58,917 nt of DNA from an uncultured Verrucomicrobiota bacterium. Lineage in GTDB: Bacteria > Verrucomicrobiota > Verrucomicrobiia > Verrucomicrobiales > Verrucomicrobiaceae. The notes below the pieces were generated by a model that did no database searches, was not told the DNA's origin, and saw nothing but the letters and a program-made list of their open reading frames with translations. Each line of letters starts with the position of its first letter. Position 1 is the stretch's first letter. The translations under genes were made by a program, and so were the position numbers. The stretch covers positions 1-58,917 of the forward strand of contig CAILZI010000106.1 in the NCBI GenBank assembly GCA_903838675.1. Reading direction: 5' to 3'. Positions 52,331 through 58,917 of the stretch are shown here, in pieces.

Positions 52331-53983
52331 TCAATGCGCCTCTTCCCGCAGATGCACGCGCAGCACGCGCACAACTTCCTGAACGACTTCCGGACGCTCG
52401 ACGCAGCCATGCCAGCAGGGCACGATCTTTTCTGACTTCGCGCCCGCGAGATGCGAGCTCCAGTAGGGGACTGCGCCGTCGGAGCTGTCGAGCAGGGGTT
52501 TATGACCGAACTGTCCGATGATGGAGTGGTACGGCACGGGAATGGGAACGGCATTCAGGCCCTGATAGAAGGGATGCCGATTGGACAGGGTGCCGATGCT
52601 GAGAAAGGCAAAGAAGCCCCAGTCGCGAATCTGCGGAGAGAGCGCGTCCGTGTTGCCGGTGAGCAGCTGCTCAGACATCAGCAGCGTGTCCACCGGCAGC
52701 CGGATGAGCGAGGCGAGACGGCGCACGATGTTTGTGCCAGCGAGGTCGCTGCCATGCTGCGGAGTGGTGATGAACACCAGGCGCTTCACTTCAGGCTGAG
52801 GTTTGAATTTGAAGGTACTCACCAGTCGCTCACGCACTGGCGTGGATACATTCAACTGCTCTGGCGGCTTGCGGAACATGGCGTCCCACAGTTTGTCGCC
52901 GGGATTAATTGGTTGCATGCGGCTGAGCAATCCGCCCATGCTGTGGCCCACGAGCACCATCTGATTCATGCCGTGATCGTTGTGATCTGGATCAAAGTAA
53001 TCGCGGGCCTGCCGCAGGGAGGCCCGCAGGCGTGCGGACGTTTGAGGAACGCCCATGCCGGTGGGATAGAGGAAGTACCAGGGCTGATACTTCGCGCGCA
53101 GTTCGGGATCTGAACTGATGGCATTGACTGTGTTCAGCCAGATGTGAGGATCTGACATGAGGCCATGCACAAAAACGACGGGAATGCGCCGGGGGTCATA
53201 CACGTCCATGCAATAGAGATGGCAGTCCCCCAGAGTGCGCTCTGGATAGAAAAGACCCAGCCATGAAAACAGCCCAAGTGATTTTTTGGACAAGGCCCGA
53301 TCCTTGGCTGCCGTGAAGTTGGCCGCCAGCAGGCGCTCATCCCGCTGAACCTTTACTGATTCTACGTTCAGGGCATTGTGCAAATGCAGGCGGCAGCGCC
53401 TTGGCGTGGCTGGATCGCCGTCATCGTCCGCCACATCAATAACAGCGGTTAGTGTGAGATTACCTCCATTAGGCGGCAGAAAGGGCTGCTCTTTGCGCGT
53501 TTTACTTGTGCGGTCGATGTGTCCGACAACTGGCACGCCAAGACCGGGCCGTTCCGAAAGTGTGTCTTGGCCATGCGATCTCGTGCGGGAAGCAAGCATG
53601 AGTTGATCGATCTGTGTGGGCGGCACTTCACGCTGGAGATTGGTCTGGGTGGCCAGTTCGAGCTGAAACGAATGCTGCTTGGACGCAAACACCATGCCGG
53701 TCTGCCAATAGCGTGGACTTTGATGGGAATCCCATTCACGCAGGAATTTGGCAAGAGCGCGCTCGTACCGCTCCTCTGCAACATGACGTGCGGAGGCCTT
53801 GCCATGCTGCATGGCGTCCCAGCCTGCCGCCACTTCATCCAGCAGAGCGGCCATGTGGCGCTTCCCGCGTTTGCTCAGCGTGGTCTCAGCACGCGGCACT
53901 TCCACGCGCAACACCGAGTGGCAGGAAGTCAGGGCTGCACATGCGGAGAGCACGAGCAGGCGGATCACACAACCTCGGCTCAT
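52331..53983 (-). CDS. Lipase-like alpha/beta hydrolase lipoprotein
   Basis: A 550-residue protein. From the ATG at 53983 a signal with lipobox (CAALTSC) gives a lipoprotein. The hydrolase domain (about 270-540) has the oxyanion motif VVFVHGLMSDP, nucleophile LVGHSMGGLLSR and a TTPQHGSDLAGT segment, then SSDGAVPYWSSHL (acid) and CWHGC (His). The N-terminal 250 residues lack a recognised domain. The start overlaps the stop of the upstream DUF1080 gene by one base (TGATG), so the two are probably cotranslated. Confidence 0.85.
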   Translation of the reverse strand: MSRGCVIRLLVLSACAALTSCHSVLRVEVPRAETTLSKRGKRHMAALLDEVAAGWDAMQHGKASARHVAEERYERALAKFLREWDSHQSPRYWQTGMVFASKQHSFQLELATQTNLQREVPPTQIDQLMLASRTRSHGQDTLSERPGLGVPVVGHIDRTSKTRKEQPFLPPNGGNLTLTAVIDVADDDGDPATPRRCRLHLHNALNVESVKVQRDERLLAANFTAAKDRALSKKSLGLFSWLGLFYPERTLGDCHLYCMDVYDPRRIPVVFVHGLMSDPHIWLNTVNAISSDPELRAKYQPWYFLYPTGMGVPQTSARLRASLRQARDYFDPDHNDHGMNQMVLVGHSMGGLLSRMQPINPGDKLWDAMFRKPPEQLNVSTPVRERLVSTFKFKPQPEVKRLVFITTPQHGSDLAGTNIVRRLASLIRLPVDTLLMSEQLLTGNTDALSPQIRDWGFFAFLSIGTLSNRHPFYQGLNAVPIPVPYHSIIGQFGHKPLLDSSDGAVPYWSSHLAGAKSEKIVPCWHGCVERPEVVQEVVRVLRVHLREEAH

Positions 53984-54648
53984 CACTTCTTCTCCGTGAT
54001 CGGCGTCAGCTTGACGTTGCGGATCGCCGCCGTGGTGTTGAAGGTCGTCAGAGAGAGCGGCAGGTAGCTTTCGATGGGACCTGGACGGACGCTGATTTTT
54101 TTGCCCTCAATGTCCTCGTCGATGATCTGCTTGTCCCCCAGCCAGACGCTGAGGTTTTTCGGGGTGACCCGCAGCTTGATGGCATACCACTCGTCATCCT
54201 TGTAGCGCTGGTAGCTGGAGGTGTTGTTGTCGGACGCATCCATGCTGTCGATGCAGGAAATGCCCGTCACGCTGCCGCCCCAGCCGCCGCAGATCAGCGT
54301 AGCGCAGTGCTTGACATCGCCGACGGGAAAGGTGAGACCCACAAAGAAATCGACTCCCTGCATGCGCTTGGCTTCCAGCGTGATCTCGTAGTTGGTCGTT
54401 GGCAGTGCCGCAGCTTTCTTGTAAATGGCACCGCTCACATTCTCCCCTTGATTGATGATCATGAGGCCACCCTCCAGTTCCACCACCCCGCTGCCGCCGA
54501 CGTCCACGGACTCCCAGTCGTCGAGTGATTTGCCGTTGAAAAGCATGATCTCCTTCGCGGCCTCCGGCTTGGCAGAGACTGGTTTGTCTTCAGCGGTGGC
54601 AAAGGCGGTGCCGAGCACCAGAAGAGCGGTCAAGGTCGGGAATTTCAT
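53983..54648 (-). CDS. DUF1080 (3-keto-disaccharide hydrolase-like) secreted protein
   Basis: A 221-residue protein with a signal peptide (TLTALLVLGTAFATAED) and the DUF1080 domain: FNGKSLDDWESV, followed by GGLMIINQG, NYEITLEAKRMQGVDFFVGLTFP and the late DEWYAIKLRVTPKNLSVWLGDKQIID. The domain is a concanavalin-like sandwich; some relatives hydrolyse 3-keto-glycosides. The start at 54648 opens the signal; a longer frame to 54690 exists. It is divergent from the gluconokinase gene (66 nt) and is followed by the lipase gene. Confidence 0.9.
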   Translation of the reverse strand: MKFPTLTALLVLGTAFATAEDKPVSAKPEAAKEIMLFNGKSLDDWESVDVGGSGVVELEGGLMIINQGENVSGAIYKKAAALPTTNYEITLEAKRMQGVDFFVGLTFPVGDVKHCATLICGGWGGSVTGISCIDSMDASDNNTSSYQRYKDDEWYAIKLRVTPKNLSVWLGDKQIIDEDIEGKKISVRPGPIESYLPLSLTTFNTTAAIRNVKLTPITEKK

Positions 54649-54714
54649 GGGATCGGCCTGCACACTCAGCGTGGCATGCCCCACGGTCAAGCGTCACAAA
54701 AAACACCTTCAATC

Positions 54715-55230
54715 ATGCTCCACCCCGATCTAAAAACCATCATCATCATGGGCGTTTCCGGCAGCGGCAAATCCGTCGTCGGCATTCTGCTGGCAGCCAG
54801 GCTCGAAGGCGTCTTCGAGGACGGCGACGATTTCCACCCTCCTTCCAACAAAGCGAAGATGTCCGCCGGCACACCGCTGAATGACGATGACCGCTGGCCC
54901 TGGTATGCCACACTGCGCCAGCGCATCGAGGACATGCGCCACCTCACGCCTAATTACGTGCTGGCCTGCTCTGCGCTGAAGCCCATCTATCGAGACAAGC
55001 TGCGCGCCCACGATCATCCAGAGACGCTGCGTTTTGTACTGCTGGACGGTACGAAGGAGCTCATCGCCTCACGGCTTGCCGCGCGGAAAGGCCACTTCAT
55101 GCCGCCTACCCTGCTGGACAGCCAGTTGGCCACGCTGGACCCGACGCCCGACATCATCCGTGTTTCCATTGATCAGACGCCCGAGCAGATCGTGAACGAT
55201 ATACTTCAGAAACTGGAATTGCATGAGTGA
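54715..55230 (+). CDS. gntK: Gluconokinase
   Basis: A 171-residue kinase that phosphorylates gluconate to 6-phosphogluconate. Walker A GVSGSGKS (13-20) near the N-terminus, then LEGVFEDGDDFHPPSNKAKMSAGTPLNDDDRWPWY, the characteristic GntK signature, YVLACSALKPIYRDKLR and the C-terminal GHFMPPTLLDSQLATLDP. Length (about 165-180) is typical. The ATG at 54715 begins near the P-loop; the frame extends to 54676. It overlaps the next gene start by 8 nt. Confidence 0.95.
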   Translation: MLHPDLKTIIIMGVSGSGKSVVGILLAARLEGVFEDGDDFHPPSNKAKMSAGTPLNDDDRWPWYATLRQRIEDMRHLTPNYVLACSALKPIYRDKLRAHDHPETLRFVLLDGTKELIASRLAARKGHFMPPTLLDSQLATLDPTPDIIRVSIDQTPEQIVNDILQKLELHE

Positions 55231-58048
55231 CCCGATCCAGCGGTTGTTCTGGGGCTGGGAAGCACCCGTCCTGGATCAAGCTGTGGCATTGCTCTGCCGT
55301 GACTGGGATTCAGCGCGTGCGCTTGATCTCAGCAGCACGCTTCTGCTCGTGCCAAACGGTGAAGCTGGACGCCGTCTGCGTGAGGCGCTCGCGCAAACGA
55401 CGAACCAGTCTGGCACGGCGGCCATCGTTCCGCATCTGTGGCTGCCAGAGCAGGCGCTGCTGCCGCAGTCACGCCGCTTTGAGGCAGCCACCCCGGTGCA
55501 GTCACAGATGGCATGGCAGCGCGCGCTCGAAAGGGTGCCGCTTGATTCACTTACGGCGCTGTTTCCCAAGCCGCCCACTTCTTCTGGCTGGGGCTGGCAG
55601 GCAGAAACGGCGCGCATGCTGGCAGAACTCAAAATGCTGCTGGGCACGGGCGGACTTACTTTTGCCGATACGGCTGCTCATCCCGCAGCGCAGCGCGACG
55701 CTGCTCGCTGGCGAGATCTAGCAAAGATCGAGCAGGCGTACTTCGCGGAACTCGCACAGGCCAAAGTGGCGGACGCTCAGGCGCTCAAACGCCGGCATGC
55801 GCACGAGCCGGCATTGCCGGAAGGTGTGCAGCGCATTGTTGTGCTCGCCTCGCCGGATTTGCCACCCTTGCTGGATGAATGGATCGCAGGCTGTGCCAAA
55901 CGTGGTTTGCAGGTGGTCATCGCGATTCAGGCTCCGCAGTCGATGGCGCACACCTTTGACGCCTGCGGGCGTCCCCTGCCGGAATGCTGGGGTGAAGACG
56001 CGGGCAGCAACCTGCCATTTCAAGACCAGCAGATCCATGTGGCGCGTGATCCCGCCACCCAGGCGGCGCTGACACTTGACCTTATGCGCGAACTCGTGCC
56101 GACGGGCCGCACGGCGCTGGGTGTGTGCGACGCGGAAGTGGGAAGCCTGGTGCTGGAAAAGCTCACGCTCGAAGAGGCACGTAGTTTTGAACCCGGCGGC
56201 ATCCCTGTGCAGCGGGAGGGTATGTGGCATGTGCTGGACTGCTTCCGCGTGCTGCTCAGCTCAAGTGCCTGGCGTGCCTTTGCCGCTCTGCTGCGCATCA
56301 AGGAATTTCGAGCCGTGGTCATTCCAGGCGATGAGAGCACCGCCGCCCTGCTGCGTGAGGCCGATGATTTTGCCAGCGAGCATCTGCCCGTAACTCTGGC
56401 GCATGCTCTGGAACTGCCGCTCGCAGACCACCCTGCCCTGCTGGCTGCCATCAAGAACACGCTCGCTTTGCTCGACTCATTGCGGAGTCTCACTCCGGCC
56501 AAAGCGGCACGCAGCCTCATCCTGAAACTGCTTGGGGATCACGACTTTAATCCTGAGGCACCCGGCGACCGCGAACGGACGGAACTGGCCACCGAGTGGC
56601 TGCGCATCACGGAAGAACTCGAGCAGGAGGCGCAACGTTTTGGTTTGCAGCCCAAAGCCGAAGACACCCTCTCGCTGTCACTGGAATGCCTCGCGCAAGG
56701 CCGTCTCTCCGAACCGCGTGGTGACATTGATCTGGTGCTGCAGGGCTGGCTTGAACTTCTCTGGGAAAAGGCGCCCAACCTCATCGTCACCGGTCTCAAT
56801 GAAGAACACGTGCCTGGCATCTTCATCAGCCATCCGTTTCTGCCGGACAGCCTGCGCAAGGCCCTGGGACTGCCCTGTCAAAACACCCGCTTCGCGCGAG
56901 ACGCCTTCATCCTCGCCGCGCTGGCGCAGCAGCGCCTCGGCGAACGCGGAAGGCTGCGACTGCTCTGCGGGCAGTGGAGCGAGAGCGGCGATGCCCTGCG
57001 GCCATCCCGGCTGCTGTTTTTGTGTGATGACCTGGCGCTGCCCCAGCGCGTGGCTCATTTGTTTCCGAAGGAGGAGGACCAGCCCGCAACCACCGAACCG
57101 CCACGTACGCTGGCCTGGAAGCTGCAACCGGACTGGACTGCAAAGCCGTTGGACACCATCTCGCCTTCACGTTTGCGCGAGTATCTGAGCTGCCCTTTCC
57201 GCTACTACTTAAGCAGCGCCAAAAGCATGAGAAGCGTCGAGACCGGCAAACGCGAGCTGGATGCCGCCAAGTTTGGCAATCTCATTCATCATGCGTTTCA
57301 TCGTCTCAGCCTGGACCCCAGCATGCGCGACTGCACGCATTCCGCACAAATAGCCGAATGCCTCGAAGCCGCAGCACGGGACCAGGTGCGAAAAATTCAT
57401 GGTCTGCGACCAGCACCGCTGATCACACTGCAGCTGGAAAGCATTCTGCAACGGCTGAGGAAAGCAGCGGAGGTTGAAGCCAGGAACCGGCAGGAAGGCT
57501 GGCAGTGCATCAACGCGGAGCTGCTGATCGGTGACAAAGAAGACATTACGCCATTCCTCATTGCCGAAGCGCGTTTGAGAGGCCGTATTGACCGGGTGGA
57601 ACGCCATGTGGACGGCAGCCTGCGCATTGTTGATTTCAAGAGCTCGGACAAACCGCGCACGCCCCAGGAGGCGCATTTCAAAGTGATCAGCTCCCGCACT
57701 AAACTGACCGAGGCTGATGAATGGAAGTGCTTTGACCTGCCCGACGACAGGCGCGGACTGTGGCTGGATCTGCAACTGCCGCTTTATGCCGCCGCCCTGC
57801 AGCAGCGTGGTCAAAACGTCAGCAGCGTGGCCTATTTTGCCCTGCCGAAAAGCATTCAGGACACCGCCATTCTGCCGTGGAATGATTTTGATCAAGCTTT
57901 GATCGACGCTGCGCTCCAGTGTGCCGCCGAGGCCGTGCAGCGCATCCGCAGCGGCCTGTTCTGGCCACCGGCAGAACGCTCTCCCAACGCTGATTTCGAT
58001 GAAATGCTGTTGGGAGATGCGCTGCGCAGTGTGGAAGCGCCCAAGTGA
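55223..58048 (+). CDS. AddB/RexB-like exonuclease subunit with PD-(D/E)XK nuclease domain
   Basis: A 941-residue protein. N-terminal helicase-like fold without an obvious Walker A, LPSR-like interior motifs, then the C-terminal nuclease domain: SRLREYLSCPFRYYLSSA (about 650-668), NLIHHAFHRL, RGRIDRVERHVDGSLRIVDFKSSD (Asp and Lys near residue 803) and AQLPLYAAALQ-like QLPLYAAALQQ. AddB partners with AddA for double-strand-break repair. The second iron-sulfur cysteine set seen in AddB is absent at the C-terminus, so it may be a divergent or independent nuclease. AddA is not in the window. The start overlaps gntK by 8 nt. Confidence 0.85.
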   Translation: MSDPIQRLFWGWEAPVLDQAVALLCRDWDSARALDLSSTLLLVPNGEAGRRLREALAQTTNQSGTAAIVPHLWLPEQALLPQSRRFEAATPVQSQMAWQRALERVPLDSLTALFPKPPTSSGWGWQAETARMLAELKMLLGTGGLTFADTAAHPAAQRDAARWRDLAKIEQAYFAELAQAKVADAQALKRRHAHEPALPEGVQRIVVLASPDLPPLLDEWIAGCAKRGLQVVIAIQAPQSMAHTFDACGRPLPECWGEDAGSNLPFQDQQIHVARDPATQAALTLDLMRELVPTGRTALGVCDAEVGSLVLEKLTLEEARSFEPGGIPVQREGMWHVLDCFRVLLSSSAWRAFAALLRIKEFRAVVIPGDESTAALLREADDFASEHLPVTLAHALELPLADHPALLAAIKNTLALLDSLRSLTPAKAARSLILKLLGDHDFNPEAPGDRERTELATEWLRITEELEQEAQRFGLQPKAEDTLSLSLECLAQGRLSEPRGDIDLVLQGWLELLWEKAPNLIVTGLNEEHVPGIFISHPFLPDSLRKALGLPCQNTRFARDAFILAALAQQRLGERGRLRLLCGQWSESGDALRPSRLLFLCDDLALPQRVAHLFPKEEDQPATTEPPRTLAWKLQPDWTAKPLDTISPSRLREYLSCPFRYYLSSAKSMRSVETGKRELDAAKFGNLIHHAFHRLSLDPSMRDCTHSAQIAECLEAAARDQVRKIHGLRPAPLITLQLESILQRLRKAAEVEARNRQEGWQCINAELLIGDKEDITPFLIAEARLRGRIDRVERHVDGSLRIVDFKSSDKPRTPQEAHFKVISSRTKLTEADEWKCFDLPDDRRGLWLDLQLPLYAAALQQRGQNVSSVAYFALPKSIQDTAILPWNDFDQALIDAALQCAAEAVQRIRSGLFWPPAERSPNADFDEMLLGDALRSVEAPK

Positions 58049-58494
58049 AAAGGATGCGGAGTCTCAGCGTGGTGGTGGAGAGGATGAGCAGGGATGGCTT
58101 CTATTGAGGTCGTTGAGCGTGGGGTGGCGGCCTTGGAGCGCGGTCTGAACGCGGCGCGTGTGCGCGGCGGGATTCAGTGCAGACGCTGCTGGTGACCATG
58201 GGGTGTGGCGGCGTGATGGATTTGCTTCTCGGTCGTGTGGTGTGATACCCAGGGTCGCCTCGCTGAGGCTCGGCTGACCCTGGGCTTTAATCCGCAGCCC
58301 CGGTTGGGGCTGGTGTACAGCGGAGTGGTGGGGCGAAAGGTGGCGTCATTCTGCAGAGGAGCTTTAGGTTGCAGGTCCCGTGTGCCGGAAGGTGAAAAAA
58401 CGAACGATACCCTGCCTTAACAGAGGTCCATTCAGGTCTGGCATTTTTTCGCTCATCAACTATTTAGGTGAGGTCACACGCAAACCATAGAATA
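58049..58494. repeat. Gap with inverted repeat (CCCAGGGT/ACCCTGGG)
   Basis: No gene is supported in this 446-nt gap; the small frame at 58235-58420 has repeat-like composition. At 58248-58284 an 8-bp outer repeat (CCCAGGGT / ACCCTGGG) encloses an inner GCCTC-GCT-GAGGC hairpin, forming a 37-nt cruciform. Nearby GGTTGGGGCTG-type sequence follows. I recognise this as similar to a family of dispersed repeats in PVC genomes, but cannot check copies. Confidence 0.55.
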
Positions 58495-58917
58495 ATGAGA
58501 TTTGGCCTGCTCTCCCTCGCCCTTCAATTGTTTCTGCTGAGCATCGCACTTTCTGCCGAACCATCATATACACCTGCTGCAATTGACAAACTGATTTCGT
58601 CTGGATCAGCCCGCAAAAATGGCGCAGGGTGCGCTACACATCAGGGGCTTGGGTGTGAGACATTTCTCTGGAAGGAATCTGACCGGCACTACCTGTACTT
58701 ATTCCGTCGCAACGGGGTCTCTTATGGTGAATTTAGAGATGAGATTCTCCTGGATGAACGATTTCTCTCGATAACCGAGCAGCACCTTGTAGCTGACTCT
58801 GGTGAGAAGGACTTTTTGTTAAAATCGAAGGTGCTGCGGTTCGTTCGCAAGCATGAGCAGCTTATTTGGAAAGACGAAGTGTGTGTCGGATCAACAATTC
58901 AATGGTCGTTTCTCACG
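58495..58917 (+). CDS. Secreted protein of unknown function (3' truncated by window end)
   Basis: The ATG at 58495 opens a frame of 141 codons with no stop up to the end of the window. It begins with a signal peptide (MRFGLLSLALQLFLLSIALSAEP) and continues with polar residues containing several cysteines (GAGCATHQGLGCET). The frame is GC-moderate compared with its neighbours. No family is recognised; the missing C-terminus might identify it. Confidence 0.6.
   Translation, partial: MRFGLLSLALQLFLLSIALSAEPSYTPAAIDKLISSGSARKNGAGCATHQGLGCETFLWKESDRHYLYLFRRNGVSYGEFRDEILLDERFLSITEQHLVADSGEKDFLLKSKVLRFVRKHEQLIWKDEVCVGSTIQWSFLT

Noticed and set aside
58235..58420. 61-codon plus-strand frame
   Set aside because: Overlaps a palindromic repeat element; no protein-like features.

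Overview
The window is a high-G+C chromosomal segment that looks like a member of the Verrucomicrobiota (Prosthecobacter/Verrucomicrobium-like). This rests on gene families rather than rRNA. There are two giant PVC-type cytochrome c/membrane-bound dehydrogenase-like proteins, a PEP-CTERM protein, ThuA and DUF1080 proteins, a DUF3500 protein, a split Tol-Pal system with weakly conserved subunits, and many short dispersed inverted repeats between genes. No rRNA, CRISPR array, insertion sequence or prophage was seen; one tRNA gene (Gln, UUG) is present.

Layout. 1-5.4 kb: the end of a PVC heme protein, then dnaA on the minus strand with an 11-bp iteron-like array upstream (possible origin or autoregulatory region), then a DUF3500 protein. 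5.6-11.1 kb: two tandem PilB/GspE ATPases, a PilC/GspF platform protein and a GspG-like pseudopilin, forming a type IV pilus/type II secretion core. 11.2-17.2 kb: small metabolic and secreted proteins, including a class I (DhnA-type) aldolase, an M29 aminopeptidase, a histidine phosphatase and a class II fructose-bisphosphate aldolase with a clear terminator. 17.4-21.4 kb: a full Tol-Pal operon (tolQ-tolR-tolA-tolB-pal) behind a recognisable promoter; TolR has Asn where the proton-carrying Asp is expected. 21.5-25.4 kb: a second PVC heme protein and a lipoprotein with an LptA/LptC-like head and a long K/E/A repeat helix.

25.5-31.6 kb: a LysM peptidoglycan hydrolase, an outer membrane factor / membrane fusion protein / ABC ATPase operon without its permease, and an ECF-like sigma factor. 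31.7-36 kb: a lipoprotein, a 286-nt nested inverted repeat, an N,N-dimethylformamidase-like protein, and a flippase-like membrane protein. 36.1-39 kb: a DevBCA-type permease/ATPase/fusion protein operon. 39-45.1 kb: a GDSL hydrolase and a ThuA protein, a beta-hydroxyacid dehydrogenase, a parvulin isomerase, a PEP-CTERM protein and a possible degenerate metallopeptidase. 45.3-47.1 kb: a fusion of an MbnP-like copper-binding domain with a MauG/MbnH-like diheme peroxidase. 47.2-51 kb: tRNA-Gln, an AT-rich spacer, an unusual P-loop NTPase, PtsI and a TPR protein. 51.1-58.9 kb: esterase, lipase, DUF1080 protein, gluconokinase, an AddB-like nuclease, and the start of a secreted protein cut by the window end.

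The most interesting leads are the MbnP-MbnH fusion (a protein that could oxidise its own tryptophan into a copper ligand), the Asp-to-Asn TolR, the orphan P-loop NTPase with a non-canonical Walker A, the iteron-like array upstream of dnaA, and the ABC exporter operon lacking a permease. All functional statements are from motif reading without database searches.
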